Assembly: GCA_963620575.1 (NCBI GenBank)
Contig: CAVFBC010000010.1
Span: 1 to 64,000 of the forward strand
DNA: 64,000 bases
Direction of reading: 5' to 3'
DNA from: W3P20-009 sp963620575
GTDB lineage: Bacteria > Bacteroidota > Bacteroidia > Bacteroidales > Marinilabiliaceae
In this document: positions 43,611-52,675 of the stretch, piece by piece
Position numbering within the stretch: the first letter of the stretch is position 1
Layout of the letters: each line of letters opens with the position of its first letter
Position numbers and translations under genes: made by a program
Notes under the pieces: generated by a model
Databases searched by the model: none
Told to the model about the DNA's origin: nothing
What the model saw: the letters and a program-made list of their open reading frames with translations, nothing else

Positions 43611-46121
43611 ATGTCTTTCGTCAATATATCCGATGACGGGTTGTCCCTGCCAGCGGCTCAAATTTCGCAAAAAGTCAATGAGACTCTGCGTCAGAGGTCG
43701 CAACTTGTAATCACTGCGCCTCCGGGGGCAGGCAAGTCTACGCTCCTCCCTCTAACCATTTTACAAAGCTTAGCCGACGGTGGGCGCATCTTGATGCTCG
43801 AACCACGGCGTCTCGCCGCTCGCCAGATTGCGGAGCGAATGGCTTCGCTCATTGGTCAGGAGGTCGGGAAGACGGTTGGTTATACTGTGCGTTTCGATAG
43901 CCGCACATCAGCGGAGACGCGTATTGAGGTTGTCACAGAGGGAATCCTTTCACGCCGTCTTATCTCAGACCCGTCGCTTGATGGTGTCTCAGTCGTCATC
44001 TTTGACGAGTTTCATGAGCGTAGCATCTTTGCTGACGTGGCTCTCGCCTTGTCGCGTGAGGCCCAGCAAATTTTGCGTCCTGACCTGAGGATTGTCATAA
44101 TGTCCGCCACCATTGACGCCTCTTCCATCTGTCGGTTGCTTGACGCTCCTCTCATTGAGAGCAGTGGACGGATGTACCCGGTTGATGTGCTGCGTGGTGA
44201 GGAGTGCGATGCTTTCACTTGCGCAGATGTTGTGGCCTCCACGGTTCTTCGTGCTCATGCGGAAAATCAGGGTGATATCTTAGCTTTCCTCCCAGGCGAG
44301 GGTGAAATTCGCCGTGCAGCCGCCATTCTTGATGGTAAACTGGGTGCGACGAGGGTTTTCCCACTCTACGGCATGCTGCCTCAGTCGGAGCAGCGAAAAG
44401 CCATTGCCCCAAGTCGCTCGGGAGAGCGTAAGGTGGTCCTTGCGACTCCCATTGCCGAGACTTCGCTGACGATTGAGGGGGTGCGAGTGGTAGTCGATTC
44501 CGGGCTTTGCCGCCAAATGGTTTTCGATCCGGCTAATGGGCTGAGCCATTTGGAGACGGTACGTGTGTCTATGGATATGGCCAATCAGCGCACAGGGCGA
44601 GCAGGACGTGTTGCCCCAGGTGTCTGTTACCGGTTGTGGAGTCTCGCCACAGAACATCGGATGGCTGATATGCGCAAACCGGAGATTGAGGTGGCAGACC
44701 TTGCTCCGCTCACACTCGATGTGGCCGCATGGGGTGAGCGTGACCCCGAAAAACTGACGTGGCTCACTCCTCCTCCTCGCGGACATGTTGAACAGGCGCG
44801 CACGCTGCTCAGGATGCTCGACGCCATTGATGACGACAACCGCCTTACTCCCCATGGACGTGAACTGAGCCAAATGCCATGCCACCCACGCATGGCGCAG
44901 ATGATGGCTGCGGCCGGCTCGCGTCCCTTACGCTCTTTAGCTGCCGACATAGCGGCACTGCTTGAGGAGAAAGACCCCATGGCCAACCAGTCAAGCGGTA
45001 TGGCCTCTGCTGACATCAATCTGCGCATCGAGATGCTCCGCCGTGCACGCGCAAACAATAGGTTGGGCAGTAAGGCATGGGAGCGGATTGCTAAGATTGC
45101 CGAGCAGTATAGTCGTATCGCTAAGATAAATGAACCAGACAATGGACCTTTCAGCAGGACGGACACGGGGCTTCTCCTCGCGTCAGCCTATCCCGAACGA
45201 ATAGCGTCGGCCCGCGAAGGCAAGCACGGACTCTTTATGCTCAGCAGCGGAGATTTAGCACAATTGCCTAAGGATGACGACCTTGTGGCCGAACCTTGGA
45301 TTGTGGCGGCAAATGTCAATGCGCGTGATGGGGTGGGGCGAATCTTTCTTGCCTCGCCTCTTGACCCCAAGGACCTCAAGCCAATGTTGCGCGAACGCGA
45401 CAATGTGTCGTGGGACATGAAGAAGGGCTGCATCGTGGCGCAGCGTGAATATCGCATTGGCAGTCTCGTCCTTGGTGCCAAGTCAATCCGCGAGGGTAAT
45501 CAAGAACTCATTGTCTCAACCATTTGCCGAGCGGCTCAAAAGGATGGTGAGCGAATGCTCGACTTCTCAGATGAGGCTCAGGCCTTCCAACAACGCGTCT
45601 CTATTGTGTCTCAATGGCACCCCGAACTTGAACTGCCCAATCTTGCAACGGCTACGGTCCTCGCTTCTGCCCCCGATTGGCTGCCGATGTACATAGGCAA
45701 GGCAACGACTGTCACCGAGCTGAAGAAAATCAACATGACGGATGTCCTCAAGTCTATGCTCACCTACAGTCAGTTGCAAGAGGTGGACAAACTTGCGCCC
45801 GAACGCATCGAGGTCCCCACGGGAAGCCATATCCGTGTGGAATATAGGGCTGCTGCTGACGCTCCTGTGCTTCGTGTCCGATTGCAGGAGTGTTTCGGCA
45901 TGGCGAGCACACCATGTGTTGATGGCGGACGACGCCCTGTGCTAATGGAGCTGCTCTCGCCTGGCTACAAGCCTGTTCAGCTGACTCAAGACCTTGCCAA
46001 CTTTTGGAGGGAGACTTATTTTGAGGTGCGCAAGGAACTCAAAAGACGCTACCCTAAGCACTCTTGGCCAGACAATCCGCTTGAGGCCGAGGCTGTGAGA
46101 GGTGTCAAACGTCGGCAATGA
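43611..46121 (+). CDS. hrpB: ATP-dependent RNA helicase HrpB
   Basis: An 836-residue DEAH-box-type helicase. Walker A APPGAGKST (about 37-45), motif II IFDEFHERS (DEFH box), SAT in VIMSATIDAS, and motif VI QRTGRAGRVAPG are present, followed by the HA2 and HrpB C-terminal domains. It unwinds RNA in an ATP-dependent way. Size and motifs are typical. Confidence 0.95.
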   Translation: MSFVNISDDGLSLPAAQISQKVNETLRQRSQLVITAPPGAGKSTLLPLTILQSLADGGRILMLEPRRLAARQIAERMASLIGQEVGKTVGYTVRFDSRTSAETRIEVVTEGILSRRLISDPSLDGVSVVIFDEFHERSIFADVALALSREAQQILRPDLRIVIMSATIDASSICRLLDAPLIESSGRMYPVDVLRGEECDAFTCADVVASTVLRAHAENQGDILAFLPGEGEIRRAAAILDGKLGATRVFPLYGMLPQSEQRKAIAPSRSGERKVVLATPIAETSLTIEGVRVVVDSGLCRQMVFDPANGLSHLETVRVSMDMANQRTGRAGRVAPGVCYRLWSLATEHRMADMRKPEIEVADLAPLTLDVAAWGERDPEKLTWLTPPPRGHVEQARTLLRMLDAIDDDNRLTPHGRELSQMPCHPRMAQMMAAAGSRPLRSLAADIAALLEEKDPMANQSSGMASADINLRIEMLRRARANNRLGSKAWERIAKIAEQYSRIAKINEPDNGPFSRTDTGLLLASAYPERIASAREGKHGLFMLSSGDLAQLPKDDDLVAEPWIVAANVNARDGVGRIFLASPLDPKDLKPMLRERDNVSWDMKKGCIVAQREYRIGSLVLGAKSIREGNQELIVSTICRAAQKDGERMLDFSDEAQAFQQRVSIVSQWHPELELPNLATATVLASAPDWLPMYIGKATTVTELKKINMTDVLKSMLTYSQLQEVDKLAPERIEVPTGSHIRVEYRAAADAPVLRVRLQECFGMASTPCVDGGRRPVLMELLSPGYKPVQLTQDLANFWRETYFEVRKELKRRYPKHSWPDNPLEAEAVRGVKRRQ

Positions 46122-46207
46122 GTAGAGTATGCATGCTTAAATGATGCCTTTGGTTGATAAAGAAAGGCAGTTTGTCCCTTTGTCTGCTCAATCTTCATTG
46201 AAATAAG

Positions 46208-46215
46208 TATCTTTG
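46208..46215 (+). promoter_or_regulatory. -7 box of the FKBP genes
   Basis: TATCTTTG fits TAnnTTTG, about 70 bases before the first FKBP start. The nearest TTTG (46179-46182) is 25 bases upstream. Confidence 0.5.
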
Positions 46216-46285
46216 CGTCGCGAAATAGTATATTATTCATCTTTGAGCCAATCGCCTTGGCGGACGCCCATCTTTATATCGGGCT

Positions 46286-46909
46286 ATGCTGCGTGGCGTT
46301 GCTCAAATCAACCAATCTGTTTTGAAAAAGATAAGCTATGCCATTGGCATGAACATCGGCGCAAACCTCAAGGCCGAGGGCGCTACTAATGTTGATTTTG
46401 ACGAGCTCTTCAAAGGTCTCAAGGCCGTGTTGACTGGCGAGAAGCCTGAGATTGAGCCTGCAGAGTGCGGCGAAATCCTTCAAAAGTACTTCACCGAGCT
46501 TGAGGAGAACAAGATTAAGGCAACCATGGAAGAGGGGCAGGCTTTCCTTGCAGCAAATGCAACCCGCCCCGAAGTCACCACTCTGCCCAGCGGTCTGCAA
46601 TACGAGGTCATAACCGAGGGCAAGGGCGCTAAGCCCAAAGCCACTGACACTGTCCGTTGCCATTACCACGGCACCCTTGTCGATGGCACAGTCTTCGATT
46701 CTTCTGTGCAGCGTGGCGAGGCCATCAATTTCCCAGTCAACGGTGTCATTGCTGGTTGGGTCGAGGCTCTCCAGCTCATGCCTGTCGGCTCCAAGTGGAA
46801 GCTCTACATCCCCTACAACCTCGGCTATGGTGCACGTGGCGCTGGTCAGAGCATCCCTCCTTACGCCACCCTCATCTTCGAGGTCGAGCTCATTGACATT
46901 GTCAAGTAA
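46286..46909 (+). CDS. FKBP-type peptidyl-prolyl isomerase (cytosolic)
   Basis: A 207-residue Mip/FkpA-type protein. The N-terminal helical dimerisation region (about 12-90; SYAIGMNIGANLK) precedes an FKBP domain (about 110-207) with VRCHYHGTLVDGTVFDSS, VIAGWVEALQLMPVGSKWKLYIP and the YGARGAG loop. There is no signal peptide, so it should act in the cytoplasm. The related lipoprotein gene follows after 24 bases, suggesting a duplicated pair for two compartments. Confidence 0.93.
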   Translation: MLRGVAQINQSVLKKISYAIGMNIGANLKAEGATNVDFDELFKGLKAVLTGEKPEIEPAECGEILQKYFTELEENKIKATMEEGQAFLAANATRPEVTTLPSGLQYEVITEGKGAKPKATDTVRCHYHGTLVDGTVFDSSVQRGEAINFPVNGVIAGWVEALQLMPVGSKWKLYIPYNLGYGARGAGQSIPPYATLIFEVELIDIVK

Positions 46910-46933
46910 CTAACAGAAATATAACACAAGAGA

Positions 46934-47734
46934 ATGAAAAATCTTTTTTTCATCGCTGTAGCGGCTGGCTCTGTGCTGACCTCATGCAGCAATTGCGGCA
47001 TCAGCAAGAAGGCTGACCTCGCTTCTCAGCAGGACTCTATCAGCTATGCCCTCGGCGTAACCTTCGGTGACTACCTCCGTGGCCAGTACAAGCAGCTCCC
47101 CGTCGACACCATCGACTATGTCGCCTATGCTTGCGCTCTTAAGGACAGCAAGTTGACTGATGACTATGTCAACAATGTCAAGGCTCAGCTTGACACCATC
47201 TATTGTGACATTTTCATGGATGGCACCCGTGCGCAGCTTGCATATGGCGAGGCTGCCATTTCTCTTGACGACGCTCAGGGGCTCCTGAATGCCAAGGCAA
47301 CAGCCAAGCGTGCAGAGCTTCAAGCTAAGCGTGACGCCGAGGCTGTCGCAAATGAGGCTGAGGGCAAGGCTTTCCTCGCATCCAACATCACAGCCGAGGG
47401 TGTAGATTCAACTGCCACTGGTCTTCAGTATAAGGTTCTCGTGGCTGGCAAAGGTCCTAAGCCTACCGAGAATGACCGTGTCAAGGTCAATTACCGCGGC
47501 ACCCTCATTGATGGCACTGTCTTTGATGAGACCAAAGAGGGCGAGCCTGCTACCTTCCCCCTCCGTGGTGTAATTAAGGGCTGGACTGAGGCTCTTCAGA
47601 TGATGCCTGTCGGCTCTAAGTGGGAGATTTATGTCCCCGCTGACCTCGCTTACGGCAAGCGTGGCGGTGGTGAGAAGATTGGCCCTAACAAGACTCTCAT
47701 CTTCCAAATCGAGCTTCTCGAGATTGTAAAGTAA
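46934..47734 (+). CDS. FKBP-type peptidyl-prolyl isomerase lipoprotein
   Basis: A 266-residue lipoprotein (signal peptide, lipobox LTSC, Cys18) with the same two-part plan as its neighbour: helical region (about 35-150) and FKBP domain (about 165-266: VKVNYRGTLIDGTVFDE, VIKGWTEALQMMPVGSKWEIYVP). It should help fold envelope proteins. A terminator follows at 47767. Confidence 0.93.
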   Translation: MKNLFFIAVAAGSVLTSCSNCGISKKADLASQQDSISYALGVTFGDYLRGQYKQLPVDTIDYVAYACALKDSKLTDDYVNNVKAQLDTIYCDIFMDGTRAQLAYGEAAISLDDAQGLLNAKATAKRAELQAKRDAEAVANEAEGKAFLASNITAEGVDSTATGLQYKVLVAGKGPKPTENDRVKVNYRGTLIDGTVFDETKEGEPATFPLRGVIKGWTEALQMMPVGSKWEIYVPADLAYGKRGGGEKIGPNKTLIFQIELLEIVK

Positions 47735-48063
47735 GAACGCTGAGTTCTTTCTACATTAAATAATGGCGTCCTGCTGACCAATGGGTCAGTGGGGCGTTTT
47801 TGTTTTGGCTTCTTTTGATCAGAAGCGCAATCGCATAATCCGCAATCACAAAAATGTCGTTATGCGGAGTTTTTGGGGGATAGTCTGCACGAATAGACAC
47901 GCAAGAGAGACGCCCCGCCGACAGGATTTTACTCCAGTAGGTGGGGCGTTTCTCTTTGCTGAACACTTTACCTGTGATTATGATTTTCGCATAGAGTGAG
48001 GATCGTATAGCTCCATTCATGAGGGGCTATGTACCTACAATTTGTAATTAGTGGCATGATGTA
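47735..48063. other. Intergenic region between convergent genes
   Basis: Holds two hairpins: the FKBP terminator (47767-47801) and a second GC-rich stem ACGCCCCGCC / GGTGGGGCGTTT near 47908-47952, which could end leftward or rightward transcripts. Nothing else supported. Confidence 0.65.
47767..47801 (+). terminator. Terminator of the FKBP pair
   Basis: A 13-base-pair stem with a few G-U pairs (47767-47779 with 47784-47796) followed by five T. Confidence 0.88.
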
Positions 48064-49389
48064 TTAATAGTCTTCGCGGACAATTCGGAATCCAACGTTG
48101 GCATATCCTGAGGCGCCATCCCGTGCATCATCCGAATACTCTGTTCGGCATGCGTCTCGGCTCGAATCCCAGCTGCCACCTTTCACAATATACAGGCCAG
48201 ATGAATTCTGAGTTGAGGTCCACTCCCAGCAGTTTCCCCAGAAGTCAATGCCACCGCACGCCCCAGTGGATTGAGCGTATGCGCTGACGGCGGTGAGTCC
48301 GCTCTCCACAAAGTCGCTGTTCATGTTGACGTCTTTCGGCATATGCCCTGCTGCCAATATCCACTCTTCCTCTGTCGGCAGCCTATATGTGTGGTTGCCG
48401 TCTTGCTCGCCCATCCATTGGCAATACGCCATGGCGTCTGAGTATGATATGTTGGTCACGGGATAGTCGTCTTGACCATCATTGAAAGTGAAGCCCTCTT
48501 TGAAAGCCGCATATTCTGAGTTCCGTACGGGGGCGTAGCCTATGTAGGCGTTGTTGCCTGATGAGCCTCTCAAGACGAGCCACTCGTCTGTGGTGTCATC
48601 GTCGGTGCGCGGGTCGATAAGCCTGAGGAATTGCTCTTCCAGGCGTATGTCCCGGTTCTCGGTCATCTCGTCCACTATGGCCTGCATCTCATCCACGAGC
48701 GATTGACTCTTGGCGTCTCGCTCCAACTCGCGGAGTTTGGCTTTCTTCCTCGCCACCACTTTGTCATATTTCACACCCATCTGCTCCATCAGCGCATCTT
48801 TGTTCTCCTGAGTCGGGTTGCTCTGGTAGGCTGCCAATGCGCTTTGAGTGTCCTGGTCCAGGCCAGGCCTCTCGTCCTCAATGAATGGGGCGTCGGGATC
48901 TGCGAACTCAAGGTTGTCCTCCACAAGGTCGGTCGGGGTGATGAAAGAGCCAGCCTCGACCGTCTGATGGACGCCGAAGTAGTCTGCCTTTTGCCCGTCT
49001 TTGTAGATGGTCAGCCTATAGCCCCCGCTCAAGTCACATGGGAAGGTGACTATGTAATAGTCCCGCCCTGGCTCAAGCGTCCCTCCATCCGATGCGCTAA
49101 AGGTTATGATGCTCTCCTTGTCGCCGACGAGGTCGCCGGCAATCTGATAGCCATCCACGCTCTCAAGCACCACTTGGGTAATCCCTGATAGGCTGAAGTT
49201 CAAGTGGATGCCCCCCAGACCCTTGGCTGTCACCGCGTTCGAGTCTGTCACGTCCACATCCCATTGTTGCGCGTTGACAGTCAATGCTGCCTCTCCCACT
49301 ACGTCATTGTCCTCGTTATCATCCTCTTTTGAGCAAGAGGCGAACAGGCATAGCGAGGCGGCCAATGCGGCAAAAATCATGCGTGCCAT
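48064..49389 (-). CDS. Lipoprotein with SUMF1/FGE-sulfatase-type domain
   Basis: A 441-residue lipoprotein (lipobox FASC, Cys19), an N-terminal beta-rich region (about 30-150), a helical middle (about 180-265), and a C-terminal SUMF1-type domain (about 270-441): YPVTNISYSDAMAYCQWMG, YRLPTEEEWILAAG, WGNCWEWTS, KGGSWDSSRDACRTEY, VGFRIV. Only one cysteine remains where formylglycine-generating enzymes have two, so enzyme activity is doubtful; many such Bacteroidota proteins are non-enzymatic surface lipoproteins. It is the last gene of the sigma-factor operon, 6 bases after the previous stop. Confidence 0.88.
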   Translation of the reverse strand: MARMIFAALAASLCLFASCSKEDDNEDNDVVGEAALTVNAQQWDVDVTDSNAVTAKGLGGIHLNFSLSGITQVVLESVDGYQIAGDLVGDKESIITFSASDGGTLEPGRDYYIVTFPCDLSGGYRLTIYKDGQKADYFGVHQTVEAGSFITPTDLVEDNLEFADPDAPFIEDERPGLDQDTQSALAAYQSNPTQENKDALMEQMGVKYDKVVARKKAKLRELERDAKSQSLVDEMQAIVDEMTENRDIRLEEQFLRLIDPRTDDDTTDEWLVLRGSSGNNAYIGYAPVRNSEYAAFKEGFTFNDGQDDYPVTNISYSDAMAYCQWMGEQDGNHTYRLPTEEEWILAAGHMPKDVNMNSDFVESGLTAVSAYAQSTGACGGIDFWGNCWEWTSTQNSSGLYIVKGGSWDSSRDACRTEYSDDARDGASGYANVGFRIVREDY

Positions 49390-49395
49390 CTCCCG

Positions 49396-49905
49396 CTATT
49401 TTTTGTTACCACCCCTCTTTTGTCCATTGCTACCACCCTTTGTGCCTTTGGTCTGGCCACTACTCTGATGTCTCTCAGCCAAACGTTTCATTATTTTCCT
49501 CTCCTGCTCATACACCTGCTCAATCTGCGTCTGAGTCAAGAAAGTGGAGTACACCTCATAATATTTCTGCCTAATGCTGAGAATCTTCTCGCTCTTGGCA
49601 AATCGCTCTTTGAGCATGGCCTCGGTCTCCTCCTCGGTCATATCCTTCTTCTCTGCCTTCTGGCGAGGACCTAAAGCCCAAATCTCTTTCTGGCAGTTGC
49701 AGAAGGTCTCCACAAACTTCTCGGTTACGTCGTCCGCAAAGCCGAGGTCTTGGGCAATGTGTTTTGCCTGTGCTACGGCAAGTTCCTCGCGAGAGAGGCG
49801 CTGCTCTTTGGCTGTCTCTGACTTGCTGCTCTCTTGTGCGAAAGCTGCGTTGCTCGATGCCATGACAATGATGGCAAGGGCGATTACCCTAAAAATGTTT
49901 TTCAT
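49396..49905 (-). CDS. Exported helical protein, Spy-like
   Basis: A 169-residue protein with a cleavable signal peptide ending near AFAQ (residue 24), a helical charged body (about 35-140) with a CNCQ pair, and a Gly/Lys/Gln-rich basic tail. The length, helical make-up and place beside an ECF sigma/anti-sigma pair resemble periplasmic Spy/CpxP-type stress proteins, but similarity is weak. It is the fourth gene of the leftward operon. Confidence 0.65.
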   Translation of the reverse strand: MKNIFRVIALAIIVMASSNAAFAQESSKSETAKEQRLSREELAVAQAKHIAQDLGFADDVTEKFVETFCNCQKEIWALGPRQKAEKKDMTEEETEAMLKERFAKSEKILSIRQKYYEVYSTFLTQTQIEQVYEQERKIMKRLAERHQSSGQTKGTKGGSNGQKRGGNKK

Positions 49906-49945
49906 GTTGTTTGTTTTTTTGCCGACTGGTTCTCAGCCGTTGTTT

Positions 49946-50317
49946 TTATTCGTAGAAAAAATACTCGTCTTGGTAAATGTCCAACAAATATGTCTGGTCG
50001 TCAGGTGAAAGTTGGCAGAATGCGTTTTCAACCTCATCTATACCGTTTTCACTCTGGGTCCGCAATGTCGTGCCAATAGCAAAGAAGAGGGCTGTGCAAG
50101 CAGCCATGGCTACGGCTGCTCTCACCCACAAACGGAGTTTGCCGGGCTTGCGCTGTGCGTCTTTGCCAATCTCGGGCGTCAAATGCTCACCCGTGTCACC
50201 ACTCTCCTCTCTGTGGATTCTCTCAAACACATTGTCCTCCAAGTTGTCGAGAAAACCCTCTGGCGTGGTATATGGCATCCGCTTGCCGATATGTTCAAAA
50301 TCGAAATCCTTGCTCAT
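49946..50317 (-). CDS. Anti-sigma factor-like membrane protein
   Basis: A 123-residue protein with a cytosolic N-terminal half, one membrane segment (about residues 65-83) and a short acidic periplasmic end (QLSPDDQTYLLDIYQDEYFFYE). It follows the ECF sigma gene after 12 bases, the usual place of an anti-sigma factor, and PYTTPEGFLDNLE resembles N-termini of small Bacteroidota anti-sigma proteins. Sequence similarity is limited, so the role rests on context. Confidence 0.68.
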   Translation of the reverse strand: MSKDFDFEHIGKRMPYTTPEGFLDNLEDNVFERIHREESGDTGEHLTPEIGKDAQRKPGKLRLWVRAAVAMAACTALFFAIGTTLRTQSENGIDEVENAFCQLSPDDQTYLLDIYQDEYFFYE

Positions 50318-50329
50318 CTCTGTTTCGGC

Positions 50330-50866
50330 TTAATCGTTCGAGTTCATGTAGTTGACTATCTTGGCTTTGGCAATATGAAAGTTGGCTTTCACCGCCCCCT
50401 CTGTGGAGTGCGTGGCCTCGGCTATCTCCGCAAAACTCAGTTCGTCATAGTAGCGCAGGTTGAACGCTATTTGTTGCTTCTCGGGCAGACTGAGTATGGC
50501 CTTTTGAAGTTTGACGCTTTCCAAGTCGCTGTAGTCAACATATTCGCCTGCAATGATTTGCTCTGCTTTGCCCTCGTCGTCATCTAAGGACAACGTGCCA
50601 CGCCTGCGCTCAATAATTCGCAGGGCCTCGTTTGTGGCAATTCTGAAAAGCCATCCGCGCAGTGTGCTCCCGTCCTTGAGTTGTTCGAAAGAGCGGTAGG
50701 CCCTTACGAATGTCTCCTGTGTGGCGTCTTGAGCATCGTCATGTGAGACAACTAATCGGCGAATGTGCCAATAAACAGCGGCTTTGTACTTCCCCATCAG
50801 GAGCCTTAGGCCCTCCTGTAATGAGGCGTGCATTGCTGCGACTATTGTCTTATCGTCTGTGGTCAT
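50330..50866 (-). CDS. RNA polymerase ECF-type sigma factor
   Basis: A 178-residue sigma-70 family protein. Region 2 (about 20-90) has DDAQDATQETFVRAYRSFEQL for -10 recognition; region 4 (about 120-172) has LPEKQQIAFNLRYYDELSFAEIAEATHSTEGAVKANFHIAK, the -35-binding helix-turn-helix. It should direct its own operon and stress genes, held by the membrane protein encoded next. A small exported protein gene lies 15 bases upstream. Confidence 0.93.
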   Translation of the reverse strand: MTTDDKTIVAAMHASLQEGLRLLMGKYKAAVYWHIRRLVVSHDDAQDATQETFVRAYRSFEQLKDGSTLRGWLFRIATNEALRIIERRRGTLSLDDDEGKAEQIIAGEYVDYSDLESVKLQKAILSLPEKQQIAFNLRYYDELSFAEIAEATHSTEGAVKANFHIAKAKIVNYMNSND

Positions 50867-50881
50867 GGTTTCAGCTGGTCG

Positions 50882-51241
50882 CTATGACAAGGTGTACACT
50901 TTCTTCCTCCCATCCATTACCATGGCAATCCCTATGGCCGTGTCTGCCGCAAATGAATCAAGTTCGGCCTCGGCTGTATCTTTGCTCAGACCTGTCATCT
51001 TGTGATACTGCCTTATGGTCAAGCACTCATTGTTTTTGAGGTATGCGAGTGCCATCTCCAACCGGTCGCCCTTGCTCAGTTTGTTCGATGTGTGTGACAC
51101 CACGACTGGGCGCGTCACAACCTTAACCACGCGCACTGGGCGGCTGTGGTGGATGTGCCGGTTGGTGTACATATGTTGTGCGCTGACCGAGGCTGACGCC
51201 ATCAGCATTGCCGCAATTGCTATATATTTGAAAATCTTCAT
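50882..51241 (-). CDS. Small exported hypothetical protein preceding the ECF sigma gene
   Basis: A 119-residue protein with a signal peptide (about residues 1-22, ending SVSAQ) and a His/Arg/Val-rich stretch (HIHHSRPVRVVKVVTRPVVV), then a small helical domain (LSKGDRLEMALAYLKNNECLTIRQYHKMTGLSKDTAEAELDSF) that resembles a winged-helix. I chose the Met at 51241, which begins the signal peptide; the open frame runs up to 51301. Position suggests the first gene of the sigma operon. Confidence 0.65.
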   Translation of the reverse strand: MKIFKYIAIAAMLMASASVSAQHMYTNRHIHHSRPVRVVKVVTRPVVVSHTSNKLSKGDRLEMALAYLKNNECLTIRQYHKMTGLSKDTAEAELDSFAADTAIGIAMVMDGRKKVYTLS

Positions 51242-51339
51242 GTCCGTAACCTCCTGTTCTCCTTTTGTGAAACTTTTGGGTTCTGGGTTCTTTGTGCCCA
51301 TTTCTTTGAACCTTACACTATATAGACCCGGACAAACAG

Positions 51340-51347
51340 CAAAAGTA
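51340..51347 (-). promoter_or_regulatory. -7 box of the sigma-factor operon
   Basis: TACTTTTG on the minus strand fits TAnnTTTG, about 100 bases before the first gene. Confidence 0.45.
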
Positions 51348-51405
51348 AAATAGCGACAGGATTTTTTTTAAAGAAATTTTCCCACTCCTTTTAACCAATA
51401 AAATA

Positions 51406-51448
51406 CCCCGCGCCACCAACAGGCTTAATGCCTGTCGGTGGCGCGGGG
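51406..51448 (-). terminator. Terminator after the 51480-51965 lipoprotein gene
   Basis: Near-perfect stem CCCCGCGCCACC-ACAGGC / GCCTGT-GGTGGCGCGGGG with loop TTAAT; on the minus strand it is followed by ATTTTATT. Confidence 0.88.
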
Positions 51449-51479
51449 CTAATTATCTGAATCGCCTTATCCCTATTGA

Positions 51480-51965
51480 CTATTGACGATTAAATGTCAT
51501 GTCTGCGGTAATTATGCTGAAGCCTAAACCTTCAGATGTGAATTGGTCCTTTTCGAACGTGCTTATATGAATAGGAGTTTGGGTGTCAGCCTTGAGTCCG
51601 AGTGCAAGTCGTGAGTCGCCTGTAACTTCTATTTGAGACCCGTATGTCAGAGTGACAGTCTTTTCCTCTTCATTGACACTCCAGTCTCCTGACATGCTAA
51701 CCTCTACGGATTTGTTTTTTGTGTTTCCAAGGTCTTCATTGCCAAGTCTTTGACTGTAAGTGAAGGAACTCTTGAATTTTCCATCGTCACCGAATTTAAT
51801 CGTGCCGACAATGTTTTCTCCTCTGGTATAACCTTCTTGTGCCCCTTCATAATTCCACTCGCCGACCAATTTGTCTTTGTATGTCTTCGGCTCACTGGCT
51901 CCGCAAGAAGTCATGCATGTGAGGATAGTCGCCAAAAGGCAGAGTACGCCCAAAAACTTTTTCAT
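51480..51965 (-). CDS. Small lipoprotein with lipocalin-like domain
   Basis: A 161-residue protein with signal peptide and lipobox MTSC (Cys21). The mature part begins KDKLVGEWNYEG, a GxW-type start of small lipocalin-like beta-barrels, followed by alternating beta strands. It resembles the next upstream gene (52120-52650), so the two look like diverged paralogues. The start at 51965 is the Met directly before the signal peptide. Ligand unknown. Confidence 0.7.
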   Translation of the reverse strand: MKKFLGVLCLLATILTCMTSCGASEPKTYKDKLVGEWNYEGAQEGYTRGENIVGTIKFGDDGKFKSSFTYSQRLGNEDLGNTKNKSVEVSMSGDWSVNEEEKTVTLTYGSQIEVTGDSRLALGLKADTQTPIHISTFEKDQFTSEGLGFSIITADMTFNRQ

Positions 51966-52022
51966 TGTGAATGATTTCAAAGTTTATAAATAGTGTTTTG
52001 AATGTAAGGATGTCAAAAATGC

Positions 52023-52078
52023 AATCGCCCATACATCGAAGTCTCCACACCTGCGGAAGCTTATGCGCATGGGCGATT
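52023..52078 (-). terminator. Inverted repeat between the two lipoprotein genes
   Basis: Arms AATCGCCCAT (52023-52032) and ATGGGCGATT (52069-52078) are exact complements. With the 52120 gene ending just before it on the minus strand, this is a probable weak terminator or processing stem. Confidence 0.55.
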
Positions 52079-52119
52079 CCATTCACCTCTTTACGATTAT
52101 TTTTTGTTTGCTCTAAGGC

Positions 52120-52650
52120 TTAGTCTACCCTTGTGTACGTGACTGTTATCCCATCGTCGTCACGAGTCGTGAAACTGTTAGCCTCAAGCGAGATGATGTC
52201 ATCAGTCGATGTGTCGAATAAGGCCGCTTTTACGTCTCCGATGAACATCGCGTTAAGTTCCTCCAAATCACTGCTGTCGGCGTTATACCAGCCTGTCAGC
52301 CATGTGTAAATTTTTGCATTTGAGACTTTAGCGTCGCACGAGGTGGCATCGCAATACAGCATGTCATCACCTATGACATCCCACTCGCCAGATTTGTAGC
52401 CTGTGACCGTCATTTGGACTTTGGTCCCATCTTCCTCTTCCTCTTTGAACGTCATGACGAAGTCCGCCCGGAAAGAGTTGTTCTCTTTCAATGTGAGTGT
52501 GCCATTTAAGGTTCCGTCTACATCGGGTATGGATTCTGAGAACTCCCATCGGCCAACCAACTTGTTTTTAGATGAGTTGCCACATGATGTGAGCGGCAGG
52601 CAGACAATAATTGCCGCAATGAGGTATAAAAAGCTGAGTGCTTTTTTCAT
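52120..52650 (-). CDS. Small lipoprotein with lipocalin-like domain (paralogue)
   Basis: A 176-residue lipoprotein (lipobox LTSC, Cys23). The mature part starts KNKLVGRWEFSES, like the KLVGEWNYEG of its neighbour, and continues as beta strands with acidic loops. It contains two nearby Cys (YCDATSCDAK), which could form a disulfide. It is the last gene of the small membrane-protein operon, 25 bases after the 52676 gene. Confidence 0.7.
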   Translation of the reverse strand: MKKALSFLYLIAAIIVCLPLTSCGNSSKNKLVGRWEFSESIPDVDGTLNGTLTLKENNSFRADFVMTFKEEEEDGTKVQMTVTGYKSGEWDVIGDDMLYCDATSCDAKVSNAKIYTWLTGWYNADSSDLEELNAMFIGDVKAALFDTSTDDIISLEANSFTTRDDDGITVTYTRVD

Positions 52651-52675
52651 AAAGTGAGGTTATGTGTGTTACTTA

